Assembly (NCBI GenBank): GCA_033980235.1
Contig: CM067062.1
Location: 8,826,400 to 8,890,399 of the forward strand
DNA: 64,000 nt
Direction: 5' to 3'
DNA from: Diadema setosum
Lineage: Eukaryota; Echinodermata; Echinoidea; Diadematoida; Diadematidae
Shown: piece by piece, positions 1 through 10,457 of the stretch
Layout: each line of letters opens with the position of its first letter
How positions within the stretch are numbered: the stretch's first letter is position 1
Notes under the pieces: model-generated
Told to the model about the DNA's origin: nothing
The model's input: the letters and a program-made list of their open reading frames with translations, nothing else
The model's database searches: none
Program-made: the position numbers and the translations under genes

Positions 1-1319
1 GGAGAACCCTTACTTTGAATTAACAATTACTAAGAATGGAGGATCTAACATAATAAAGGCATTGACCTATTTATGCAGGGGTGACCTCTGAAGAGTTAGC
101 AAGGCTCTCCAGGAGGATTTTGGCATCATTAACACCCCCAACAATGCTAAACACCTATTTTCACATCTGGGTAAAGAAGGTCATTTTGGGTTTAGAAAAA
201 AAAGGAAGAAAATCTTGGCCAAGGATTCAAAATCTTCATAGAAGTTAGAATATGGATCTCCATTATGACATTGTACAGCATTATTCCCTTTACAATGTCC
301 AATGTTGCCTTCATTTCCACTACGCTGCGAATGAACTGGCATGGAAATTTGTAGGAAAAGTGTACTAAATGTCTTATTGATATATACCTAAGGTAGTTGC
401 CACAAAATAAAAGTTATGACACATTAAGTGTGCTGAGCACTTACTTCTTTTTCATAACATAATAATGATGAAGTCTTCTTGTCATCAGCACCAAACAGCT
501 CTGTGCTGTAACAAAATGCTAATAACTCTACATAGAAATGAAATTGTTCTAAAATCATGACACATTTCCCCTCCCCCCTCACCAAGATTACATGCATCTC
601 ACATTAGATTTCAGCCAAGTGAAATGACTGGTTACTTGCCTGGTAAGAGTATAAAGGCTCTCACTGAAACTGCCCATTCGGACAAGTAAGCCAAATATCT
701 TCTGTGATGATCTCCGAAATGAAACAATAAAAAGCTATTGCTCATGCACTGTCATTTATCCACGAAGAATTCAGTGTAAAAATGTGATAGGCTGAAACAG
801 AATGTCAGTAGGACTCTACATTGCAGGCTCTCTCCTCACAGAACGTCTGGTTTGAGGGACCAGGAGTCACAGAAATGCTTCAATCTTCTTGTCAAGCCTC
901 CTCTTTGCATAGGAGAGTGCATCTGTCACTGGTATCAGCTTTGAGCTAGTTAAGACATTGTGAATGTGCAGTAAAGAGAGGCATGACATGCACACATATC
1001 TGCATATGATGATACATTTAAATCATTGATTCAATCAATCGATCCGACATTTACCCTGAAAATTCCTTAACCGGTAAAGCAATTGGGGAAGCTTAAACTT
1101 ATGAATGAATACTTTCATAAGGAACTGGATAGCTTTAACCAGCTTTAATAGTAATTTTTATTTTGATAATGATTTGTGTTATGATTTGTTGAACATGGCT
1201 GCTAAGGAATCAGTGAATGATTGTACAAAGGCAATTGGGGGCACAACCACTGCAGCCAGGGGATTCAAACCACAGACCTTGGATTGACAGTCTGCTGGCA
1301 ACCAATTGACTGTACTTAC
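1..1319 (-). other. VKORC1-family intron 2 and beyond; exon 3 not found
   Basis: Minus-strand sequence downstream of the exon 2 splice donor. I looked for the expected third exon, which carries the Cys-x-x-Cys active site and the last membrane helices, and found no matching reading frame. It most likely lies beyond the left edge. The stretch is AT-rich with no other recognisable gene. It holds a tRNA-like short repeat next to the donor. Confidence 0.6.
1246..1315 (-). repeat. tRNA-derived SINE-like sequence in intron
   Basis: On the minus strand this reads like a decayed tRNA: an A-box-like start (AATTGGTTGCCAGCAGAC), an anticodon-arm-like middle and a B-box-like GGTTTGAATCC. Stems are too imperfect for a working tRNA, so a tRNA-derived SINE head or tRNA pseudogene is more likely. 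It begins only a few bases after the exon 2 splice donor. Confidence 0.45.
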
Positions 1320-1429
1320 CTAAAGCAATTTGAAGGCAGTAGAAGAGAACACCGTAGATGGAGTTTGGTTGGTTCAGGGGACTGTCCTCCCCAAGAACAC
1401 TGCCTATCAAGCCAAAGCCTCTGCCCCAC
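1320..1429 (-). CDS. VKORC1: vitamin K epoxide reductase complex subunit 1 family, exon 2
   Basis: Internal coding exon of an ER-membrane enzyme that reduces vitamin K epoxide and vitamin K quinone, supplying hydroquinone for gamma-glutamyl carboxylation. The minus-strand acceptor TTCTTAG precedes the codon-split G-TGG. The frame gives [16 protein letters not shown], then NQPNSIYG, then [10 protein letters not shown], and ends at a GTAAGT donor. WGRGFGL, the NQxNS loop and the hydrophobic run after it are family signatures. The exon is 110 nt, the length I recall for the second VKORC1 exon of vertebrates. NQPNS and LIGS lean towards the VKORC1L1 paralogue, while the end of exon 1 leans towards VKORC1, so this may be a pre-duplication single gene. 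It joins exon 1 in frame (TCG AA + G TGG). Confidence 0.94.
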
Positions 1430-3313
1430 CTAAGAATGAGAATGAATTTAAATTAGAAATGTGTATAATCCTTTGTAATATTCATCAACGAAACTTGTTT
1501 CAATGTCAGCAATTTAGGATGACTACTGATAGGTACATTCAGCAAGAAATGCAATATTTCTTTAAAGGTGCATGGTCCCGGTGTTTTAGTCAAATGCGTA
1601 CGCGGGCGCACGGCGCAAGTTTCCTATAGAGACCTACGCTATCGACTCCTCTTAAGCGCTTACGCTTTGGCCCACTTCCCCGACTCCGAGGAAGTCTGAT
1701 CCACTGTAGTCAGTGGTCCGATCACAGTTCGGCTCATGATTCGGCTGAGGGGGATGACAGCTTTAGCAAATGTCTTTTGTGATGTCATAATAACAAGCAC
1801 ATATGCACGCACCCTGGCATTACTACAGACTGCGCGATGCGCAGAGAAGACAACGAAGGCAACGTTACTTTAGCAACACCTACGCACTTTACTTTTGATG
1901 ACAGCTCAACTTCGATAATATTCGTATCAATGCTAACGGTAATCGGCAGTATCATCAACAGCGCCCTCTACACTACCGGAACTATGCCCTTTTAAGTCCT
2001 GAAAGCACTGGTTTCTTCAAGGATGTGATGCAGACACAGGAAAGACACAGCTAACACTCCTTATTTTTTTACATGTTTGTGGCCCAAAAATGGCAAACAA
2101 TGAGGTGAATGAAAAAAGAAATAACACAATTGACCACGACACCTGCTTTGAGGTATCCCAAGAATGAAGCAAGGACACCATTAATGATATAACATAAGCT
2201 GCCCAAAATCATAACACCGTCTAAAATTTGACCGCCAGCTACATGATATGGAAACCCATTCTTTTTGTATGCTGTCGAACATTGGCTCGGGAGGTTGCAC
2301 CTTGCTACATGTATCGCCAAAATCTAATCAATTCTTCCTTTTCACTATCCGAACATTCACTTCCACCAAAACACTCTACATGTATCTACAATAAAAAAAA
2401 AAAAAATAGTGCAAAGCAGTGATCTTGACATAATTGTATATGGTGCTGTGTCCAAATTTTGCCCAATATAAGACTTAAAATTTCTCCCAATGAGATAGTG
2501 CACTTAGAAATGGAAATATATGCACTGCAGTGTGACTGGGACCGAGCAAAATTTTTCCATGATTGAGGAATGTTCCTCCGAAGAAAAAAAGAATCAATAT
2601 TCAATATGAAAAATCACCAAATACGGGCCATATTATGACGACGGAAAGTGAACTTTCACAAATTAAGAAGGACTAGGTCTAGTCCCTCAAATAAACATAA
2701 ATTTTGGAATTCTTACGAACATTTGAGCAGCACAGTCCATCATCTAGGACTCAGTAGGAGTTCTGTTTTCATATTGTAGCGGAAAATGTGCAAAGTAAGA
2801 AATGGGAAAATGTTCGGAGTTGTCACCCGATCATACTATATCAATTTTTTCTATTTTAATTAAGTTTACTACTAGATGGGGTCAAAACTACAAGTACAAG
2901 GTCACACAGAATTTGCAGGGGTCACCCGTTCACCCGTTCTCTTGTTATCTTGTACACGTCACAAACAAACAAACAAACATACGGAGCTCTTCACCTCAAG
3001 TGGCTCAACCCTTCATTTAACCCCCTCAGCCCTGCCGATTTTCATCGGCGCGCGGCGTGGGTAACTACTGTAGTGTTATTTCTACATGTGTGTTCTCTAA
3101 TCCAACTGAACTGTCTTCCACTGGTACAATATTGTGATGTAGGCCTATGCCATGGACATGGCCCATGGCATTATTTGGCCGTGGCCATGCCCGTGATGCC
3201 AGCCCCCGCCATGCATGGCATTCATGAAAACCGGCGCGGCGGCCGTGCGATGTGGCTAACTGCAATTGCAAACTCCTATATCAATATGTGGGACTGTACA
3301 ATGATTGTCTTAC
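1430..3313 (-). other. VKORC1-family intron 1
   Basis: Intron bounded by the donor GTAAGA after exon 1 (3313 downwards) and the acceptor TTCTTAG before exon 2 (ending at 1430). It contains a TIR element at 1562-1995 and an open minus-strand stretch at 2069-2320 that I could not assign. A CCATGG/GCCATGG-rich patch lies at 3150-3220. Confidence 0.85.
1562..1995. mobile_element. TTAA-flanked non-autonomous TIR element (MITE)
   Basis: The left end AAAGGTGCATGGTCCCGGTGT matches the reverse complement of the right end ACACTACCGGAACTATGCCC with a few changes. Both ends sit against TTAA (1562-1565 and 1992-1995), which suggests a TTAA target duplication as in piggyBac-like elements. The interior is GC-richer than the intron around it and has no transposase frame. 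Confidence 0.7.
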
Positions 3314-3489
3314 TTCGAAGTGAAGACCTTTGAACAACTGACGCTTCCACTCAAATCGCACATGGCTTTGAAGTTTGGGTTGTGTTCCTTGCTAACCTCG
3401 ACGTAAAGAGCATAAAATGATAGCACTATTCCTGCCAGACAAATAATCACCCTCAAGGTGGGGAAATCTGTGCGAACTAGAGTGACCAT
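3314..3489 (-). CDS. VKORC1: vitamin K epoxide reductase complex subunit 1 family, exon 1
   Basis: First coding exon on the minus strand. I chose the ATG at 3489 because its context, AGCACCATGG, is close to an ideal Kozak site and it lines up with the usual family start to within one residue. The exon gives 58 full codons plus 2 nt. The first membrane helix is about residues 11-30 (LRVIICLAGIVLSFYALYV). It is followed by the loop motif CDLSGSVSC, with Cys44 and Cys52 corresponding to the paired loop cysteines that shuttle electrons to the active site in this family. The exon ends VFTS-AA before a GTAAGA donor, and K59 is completed by exon 2. An in-frame ATG at 3585 would add 32 residues. Only two of the expected three exons are visible. 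Confidence 0.93.
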
Positions 3490-3585
3490 GGTGCTGGAAG
3501 ACGGCTGCTGCTGCTGTATCCACAGATATGGCGCTATCTTTTGTACACGTAATCGCAAAATCTTCGGTGCGAGCTTCCCATTCAT
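3490..3585 (-). other. in-frame upstream extension of VKORC1-family exon 1
   Basis: The frame of exon 1 stays open upstream to a second ATG at 3585 (context ACAAATGA). The added 32 residues have five Lys/Arg, no Asp/Glu and a Gln run, rather like a mitochondrial targeting peptide. Whether it is translated depends on the unknown transcription start. It may be plain 5' UTR. Confidence 0.35.
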
Positions 3586-4110
3586 TTGTGACAATGCTAG
3601 TCGTGTGCATGCCGCACCGGACCCTGGCTCGGCACCGTAACCCGAGTCCTATCTAGCTAGCATAGCAGCAGAGGCCGAGGAGCATCCACCGTTTACCGAC
3701 ACATTGGGGCGGCTGCAAGCAGTCAGCTAACTTGCTAGAAGTAAACACTCCTCAGCATGCACATGTGAAGAGCGCTGCAATCGTGAGCTCAACAAACGTC
3801 TTTTCTCTTTAGAGCACGTCACTTCTGTTTTGCCATTCATGGTTCAGCCTATTCAGTGGCCAGGAATATCTCCGCCCCAATCCTCTGCTCTGTCTTTCTA
3901 CAGCGGACATTTATACGAAGCGTTGCTGTGAAAATACAGTGAAATAATACTTGGATGTCCGTCTAGCCTAAAAAAGCACCCAGCGGCAGCCTGCTGGGGA
4001 AAGTGAGGGAGAGCGACCGGCTGAGCTGAGCCTGCGCCTGGCTGGCTCGCCGGCGGCGATTGGGCAGTATGCTGACTGGTTTACAGGAATTTGGTTAGTT
4101 ACCGGTACCG
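3490..4110. promoter_or_regulatory. GC/CpG-richer putative promoter region, possibly bidirectional
   Basis: This stretch directly upstream of VKORC1 exon 1 is clearly richer in G, C and CpG than the DNA on either side. It has CCAAT-type pentamers in both orientations (CCCCAATCC near 3877, CGATTGGG near 4058) and a GGCTCGCCGGCGGCG patch. A donor-like AAAGTGAGG on the plus strand near 4001-4009 could end a non-coding first exon of a rightward gene. No TATA box was assigned. Confidence 0.5.
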
Positions 4111-4574
4111 AGTCCAGTGGTATGATCTGTTTCATATCTGTAATCTGTGGATTAATTGCGTAACGCTATTTGCGAGTTTTTACCATTGTTTTGTTGGATG
4201 AGTTTCTTGCTTCTTTGAAGTGTACTGTTTAGTGTATGGAGCGATGAGTATGTGCATATGCCATAAGTAGTAGATTATCGGGAAGACTTTATAGTCTTAG
4301 CCCTTGTTTTGTTTTGTTTTGTTTTTGTTTTTTGGATTATTTTTATTTGTTGTCAGACCTACCAAGTCTCACAGCCATGGGACTCATGCCCCAGCCACTC
4401 TCAGGGGTCTTCCTCACACTCACACTCCTTAAAGCTTTTTCTCATGGCACTCTAAAATAGAGTGACCCCTCCCCCCCCCCCCCAAAAAAAAGACGTACGT
4501 AGAAGAAGAAGAAAGATTGGATTTCCAATCAGCAGAATAATCACTTTTTTTATCAGATATCGGGGGGGGAGGGG
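4111..4574. other. non-coding, low-complexity tracts
   Basis: No gene seen. It contains a TTTTG/GTTTT run around 4302-4332, a C-run followed by an A-run around 4468-4490, and a G-run just before the next element. Confidence 0.7.
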
Positions 4575-4714
4575 GGGGCATTTCATAAAGCATTTTGTCC
4601 GACAAAGTTGTCAGACAAATATTTGCTCTCAGCCAGTCAGATGCAAGGATTTCAGTAGCTTGTAACAGTTTGTCAGAAAAATATCAGACCAAAATGCTTC
4701 ATGAAATGCCCCCC
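4575..4714. mobile_element. short MITE, 140 bp
   Basis: The left end GGCATTTCATAAAGCATTTT is mirrored by the right end AAAATGCTTCATGAAATGCC. The arms are about 25 bp with few mismatches. Interior motifs (GTCAGACAAATATT and AGAAAAATATCAGAC) are also inverted, so most of the element could fold as a hairpin. Confidence 0.75.
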
Positions 4715-5274
4715 AGGTACCGGTATGCACAAGATTGCACAGTAAACTTAAAGTTCCTTAACATGGGAGGGCGACTTCACATCCCCCTTCCAACAACCCC
4801 CCTCCCTCCATGGGGTCACTTCACACTGCAAATCTCGTACCTAGTGCTCCTCCAATCTTTTTATAGCATCTCTGTGTTGTATGCTCTTCGTGTGGGGTGG
4901 GTGTATGAGTGTGTGTGTCTGTGAAAACAGTTTTGCTTGGTGTCATCACTTCTCCAGTTTACAGATTATGTACTTTTTATAACTTGCTCCTGATACCACA
5001 ATTTTGTGGAAAAGCAGCTCAGCATTCTAAACTTTCCAACTTCATTTAGATGGTATCGATAGAACTATAGCATTCAAGCAAGATGTTGTTGTTTTTCCAA
5101 TTCCTCTAATATGCCTTGAGAGGTGACCTGCTGTGGAATTTGAAGGAGCCTATTTTTACATATGTGCATGTCATTTCTGATTTTGATAGAACAATAACAT
5201 TGTGGTTGTTTTATACATTTTTTTTTCATTATGCTTTGAAAGCGAACTTGGTGTGGACTTGAATTTGTACAGTA
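4715..5274. other. non-coding, nothing recognised
   Basis: AT-rich sequence with TG-rich patches near 4890-4920. No conserved reading frame and no inverted repeat noticed. Confidence 0.6.
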
Positions 5275-5667
5275 TTAAAAGGTTGGTACAGTTTAAGTTG
5301 AGATGGGACTTGAGGTTTCTAACATTTTTTTTTAAATGATTTTTTGAGATAATGAGAAACCTCTTGAAATATGAAAGAGCATGATAATTCATTTGAAGAG
5401 GAATTCAAAGTTTATATGATGAAAATTGGTTTTGAAATGGCTGAGTTATCCAAAACAAAGGTAGGACCCATCTTTTATTAGAATTGCTTTGTTTTACTTT
5501 TTTGTATATAATATATCTCGGCCACTTCAAAACCGATTTTCTTCAAATAAAGTTTGAATTATTCTTAGAATTGTATGCTTTTCAACATTTCATGAAGTGA
5601 ACTAAGTATCTCTCAAAAAGTTAAAAGCTGTTTTTTCACCTCAACTAAAACTACACCGTCCCTTTAA
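5275..5667. mobile_element. TTAA-flanked MITE, 393 bp
   Basis: The left end TTAAAAGGTTGGTACAGTTT corresponds to the reverse complement of the right end AAAACTACACCGTCCCTTTAA. Interior segments are also inverted (GGTTTTGAAATGGCTGAG against CTCGGCCACTTCAAAACC). The arms are diverged, so this is an old copy. No coding capacity. Confidence 0.65.
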
Positions 5668-8280
5668 ATCAAAATGTTTCCTACTGGATGATTTGGGAGC
5701 AGTCTAGGCAGTAGGAAGATGATTTTCCACTGCCCCTGAATTTGCCATCGAATGTACCAAGTGACCTCTGGAGATAAGATCATGTAGACCAGTCTTCAAA
5801 CTATTTTAAGATTGCTAGGCATGGCGGGGAATGTCATGTTTTTTTCCCCTGTATAGCTTTTAATTCTGGTCTTCCATGCAATGCTGAATCCAAAAGCTGA
5901 ATTTGAATGCATTAATTATAACAATATTTCAAAAGATTTTGTTTGATGGCATGTCATTTTGTTGATCAATTACAAGCTTAAAAATATAAAAATAAAGTAA
6001 CAATCAAATGTTTGTATTTTAATGAATTAGTGCAGATTAAAACATAAATTCTTGTTGGCAGTACTGGTGTATAATTTACTTCTCCCTTGTGTTAAGCTTG
6101 CAATGGTAATTTGAATGATATATCGAATAACTACCAAGAAACCTTTTCCATCCATTTTTTTAGAATGCATAGCTATGACCTTTATAGGCTCTATTAACAT
6201 TCTTAACAAAGTACACTGTATCTTTGGTGTAAAAATTATTTGTCATCATGAGTGAATATGTGCTGTTCCATTCATATCAGTTCTCACTGTACAAGCCCTA
6301 TGAATCAAGACGACCACTGTCTAGCTCCTTGTCTGGTACACAGTGTGCATTGTTGAGATTGGTGTGAGGAACGTCGAAAAATCGACATGCCGTAGTGTTT
6401 ACCTTTAGTGATGTCATAATGGTCTGCAAACAGTGTAGAATGGTGTTGCTTCACTGCACAGGTAGACATTCAGTTTCAAAAGCCTTCTTCCTGAAGCACT
6501 CTTTCCCTGTAGTGATCACACAGATGATGACAAGTTCTTTTCTCCTTCATTTAAAGGTAGACTTTGAAATGAAATAGGATTAATAGGGGGAAAAAGTATA
6601 CAAATCGTGTCAGCAGCTCATCATGCTTTGAGAGTGACCCCATGCTTGAGAATGTTTACTTTTTGTCCATGGATTTGTATCAATTTACTGAGCCAAGCTT
6701 GCAGTGAAGATGAATAGAGGTCAGAGTTCATATTGTGTGGATGAACTCAGTCCTAGATACAACAGGCATCTTTGATGCAGTGGATTGAAGGTTGTTTGCT
6801 GTAATTTGATCCATCCTCAATGAAAACTGCTTGTTTTGTTATAAAATGTCATTTTGCCCAGATGCAGTGCCTGACACTCTCTGTATGGTTTGTTGTTGGT
6901 TTTGTAATTCTTGAATGTCTCTGATGTGAGACATACACTGTAGTGTAATCCATCAGACCAGTAGTATAGCAAAAGTAGGGATGCACAAAACTTTACAGAT
7001 GCTTACATTGAAAGATTTATATTTTGAGAGTTATACAGTATATGTGCATGTTTGTATTAAAAAAGAATTCTTAATTCCAATTTTTTCTTTGCATTAGCAG
7101 AGTAGAGCTATATCCATTTATTGGAGTCAATTACCATGACTTTGACAAGGACATGTTTTATGAGTAAGGAATACAATAAAATTAATTTTTGCAGTTTTGG
7201 TGGATTTAGTGAGCATACTGGCTGAATATTATAATGTGCGATATATTTCTTCAGTGTGATTCTACAGTATATATATTTTTTTGTTTACCTATATTTTCTT
7301 TATGGTTATGATTTCAAAAAAACCTTGGTTGATTTTTTATTTGTGTACATGTACAGTAGTGTAGGTCTATTTTAAGAACATATACTTCAGAATACTTATT
7401 AAATGAATCACGATTCATACCTATAGATGTGGAAACGTGTTGGATGTACCTTTATAGATGGCATTGAAGCTGTAGATGACATATTCACATCTACCAGAGA
7501 TGAATAGCATACTTTCAATAGAATGATCAGTCTTTTTGGATGTCATCCCTGAATCTTCTTTACACTCAGATGGTTCCAATTCAGCGTAATCCTAATATCC
7601 ACTATCAACAGTTCACGCTAATGTATGATCTACGTGTATGTGCTTCTATCATGAGTACTGGGGTAGTAATTCTTCACTCACATTAATTTCCTTCATCATG
7701 AGTCTTCATCACACCTAGGCAAATTGATTTCAGTCAAAATCAACACCGCCACAAACAGCTGAAGTCACTCAATATGAAATTTGCATTTTCCCCCTGCCAG
7801 CCTGAACCTCTCAGCCCGGTAATATCTTTATCCTTCCATAGAGCTCAACTCTGAGCTGGATTTTGCAAAGAAATCATTATCCCCCAGGGCAGTTCTTTGC
7901 CAGTCAATATTTGTGAGGCCGTGGCGACACTCCCCACCCAACTCCCAGTGGATGTCTACACTTGACTCCAGCCGGTTGTTGAGTTCCTCCCCCATCCCCA
8001 CCTCTTCAACGATAGAGAGAGAGCGTAGCCCTCTCTCTCTTCCTGTGAAATTTCTCACCACTTTTCAGAGTTCAGGCCCACAGCTGCTTGTCTGTCTGTC
8101 ACTTTGAGCACCATTTTAAAGGTACCAATTTACATTGTACCTGTCAGTAAATGACTAGAAATGCCAAATGTTGCATTTCTCTGTTTTTCATTCAGTTGTG
8201 AATATTTTTATTTTATTTCACAATTGATGAAAACATTATATTGTGTGTGTGTGTTGGTTGTATAGTTTCTTGTTTTTATT
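5668..8280. other. non-coding stretch, nothing assigned
   Basis: About 2.6 kb of AT-rich sequence with no recognisable exon. At 7830-8060 the base composition becomes GC-richer and an open minus-strand frame of 77 codons appears. It matches no family I know, and the plus strand is also open there, so it is more likely a regulatory or chance island than an exon. Confidence 0.5.
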
Positions 8281-8310
8281 AGGTGATCCGAGTATCCTCT
8301 CGGATCACCT
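8281..8310. repeat. perfect terminal hairpin of the 2.34-kb element
   Basis: AGGTGATCCGAG and CTCGGATCACCT form a 12-bp perfect stem around a 6-base loop (TATCCT). The left end therefore holds the terminal repeat in both orientations. Confidence 0.85.
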
Positions 8311-8332
8311 TCTGTATCTGTACGGATTCTTT

Positions 8333-8357
8333 GTTCTTCTTCTTCTTCTTCTTCTTT
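8333..8357. repeat. (TTC)n microsatellite
   Basis: Six to seven TTC/CTT units inside the left part of the 2.34-kb TIR element, near its hairpin. Confidence 0.85.
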
Positions 8358-8489
8358 CTTTATTTCTGGACAAAAGTTGTGTATCTACTTACTCAGAAAG
8401 TACTCACAGTGTCAACTTCAAACTCATACCATGTATGTATCATGTCCCAAAGATGACAAATTTTCTGTATCATTGTGATTGGTCGACCG

Positions 8490-9142
8490 TGACGTCACTA
8501 TGACGTCATTATATGAAAACACATTCTCAATCATATCTCATTAATGGAATAGAGTTTCTCAATGAAATTTATGTCACATATATTTCAAGTTATGCGCATT
8601 CTACTCATATTCTCAAAATTCATATTTTCTCTTCAAACGTGCGCGTACGCGCGCGTTGAAATATTTGTATGCTCAAATCGAGCTCAAATTTTTTTTGGAC
8701 ACGTTTCAGACCATTTGGAGCATTTTTTGAAAAATTAAAAAAATTGGACGGACGCGTACGCGCGCGCACATATACGCACGCACAGCTCATATGCAATGGA
8801 AATTTCCCATTTTTTCACACTTATTGGATGCCTGAAATGTCAAGGAATATTTCTACCAGGTTTCAAGTCAATCCGACTCAATATGACGTCATACGGACCC
8901 GTCAAATTTGAAATTCCGCGCGCGTGTCAATGGCGATATACAGTCCAACAATGCCAAAAAATCGCCAATTTTGAATCCGATTTTACTCGTCAGGATGGAC
9001 GGTGACCCCCCGTTTTTTTTACATATTCTGAAAGCCGATGAGTTGTACATGTCAATTCATGGGTTGGCGATGCTGGAAAAATGATTAAAAGATATCAAAT
9101 TTCTTAATACAATTAAAAAAGTAAATTTTCAAAATGACGTCA
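8490..9142. promoter_or_regulatory. four CRE octamers (TGACGTCA) within TIR element
   Basis: Perfect TGACGTCA palindromes occur at 8490-8497, 8501-8508, 8884-8891 and 9135-9142. This octamer is the consensus binding site of CREB/ATF bZIP factors. The first two are three bases apart. Use as regulatory sites is inferred from motif only. Confidence 0.4.
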
Positions 9143-9321
9143 TCAAATTTCAAGTTCACTCGAGCGTATCTCACTTATCCTTTGCAAATTTTCACCCAGA
9201 TTTCAGTATGTTGTAGCTTATTAAATACTCTTTCATAAATGTAATAACAACATTTTGATTGGATGACGGTATCACCTCGTAAAAATGGATTGAATGTAAT
9301 CTTGTCAAATTTGACCAGTTT

Positions 9322-10457
9322 ACGTGTTATCTCTATGGGAGTGCAGTTTTTCTGGAAATGAAAATTGACATGACTGTCTTTTTCGAGCACTAGCTCACTT
9401 ATGCTTCGGTGAATTTCTCCCAGATTTTGATATGTTGTAGCTGAGACTTTGCGCTATCGTAAATGTGCCCTTCGTTTTTTCATACGGTGTCGGGATCATG
9501 TCCAAAAACTTGGTTGAAATTAAAGCTTATCTTCGATGTATTGAGATATTCCTTTCTTTTTGCAACTTTCTTTACAATAACTCAAGAAAAACAAGCTCTA
9601 TCAGCCCAATATTTTGCACATGTTTAGTTCATGTCACGTACATTATTTCATAAAATAACAACTACTTGATCAGACGTCATCTTGGGTATGTAAATTAGGG
9701 TCAAAGGTCATAAATGTATCATCTCGTATCTTGGTGAATACATGTCCTATCTTTTCCATATTTTGCACACGTAACGACCATATTACAAGGATCATTTCAC
9801 AAAATAACCACTTTTTGCTCAGATGCCATCTTGGCTGTGCAAAGACGGGGTCAAAGGTCATATGTACTTCTTTCTTTATCTTCGTTATGACGTGTTATCT
9901 CTATGGGAGGGAATTTTTGTAGATGTGAAAATTGACATGATTGTCTTTATCGAGCACTAGCTCACTTATGCTTCGGTGAATTTCTCCCAGATTTTAATAT
10001 GTTGTAGCTGAGACTTTGGGCTATCAAAAATGTGTCCTTTATTTTTCATACGATGTCGGGATCACATTCAAAAACTTGGTTGAAATTAAAGCTGATCTTC
10101 GATGTATTGAGATATTTCTTTCTTTCTGCAACTTTCTTTACAATAACTCAAGAAAAACAGGCCTTATCACCCCCATATTTTGCACATGTTTAGTTCATGT
10201 CACGTACATTATTTCATACAATTACAACTACTTGATCAGACATCATCTTGGGTATGTAAATTAGGGTCAAAGGTCATAAATGTATCATCCTGTATCTTGG
10301 TAACTACATGTCCTATCTTTCCCATATTTTGCACACGTAAAGACCATGTTACAAGGATCATTTCACAAAATAACCACTTTTTGCTCAGATGCCATCTTGT
10401 CTGTGCAAAGTGAGGTCAAAGGTCAAATATACTTCATTCCGTATCTTCGTTAGTGTA
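9322..10457. repeat. tandem duplication, two units of 568 bp
   Basis: The unit starts at ACGTGTTATCTCTATGGGA (9322 and 9890) and runs through GAGCACTAGCTCACTTATGC, TTGTAGCTGAGACTTTG and GGTCAAAGGTCA motifs to GTATCTTCGTTA. The units are highly similar with scattered changes. A more diverged relative of the unit start lies near 9160. Confidence 0.85.
9699..10425 (+). promoter_or_regulatory. four DR1 nuclear-receptor motifs within TIR element
   Basis: GGTCAAAGGTCA occurs at 9699-9710, 9849-9860 and 10265-10276, and AGGTCAAAGGTCA at 10413-10425. Two AGGTCA-type half sites one base apart (DR1) are the classic site for HNF4, RXR/PPAR and COUP-TF receptors. Each 568-bp unit carries two. Activity is untested. 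Confidence 0.45.

Noticed and set aside
1330..1629. Plus-strand frame over the VKORC1-family exon 2
   Set aside because: It is the antisense shadow of the real minus-strand exon.
2069..2320. Minus-strand open frame in the VKORC1-family intron 1 with two hydrophobic stretches
   Set aside because: I tested it as the missing VKOR exon 3 because of its position and hydrophobicity. It lies before exon 2 in gene order, lacks the Cys-x-x-Cys pair and does not follow the family pattern. It starts without a real ATG and was not assigned to any family.
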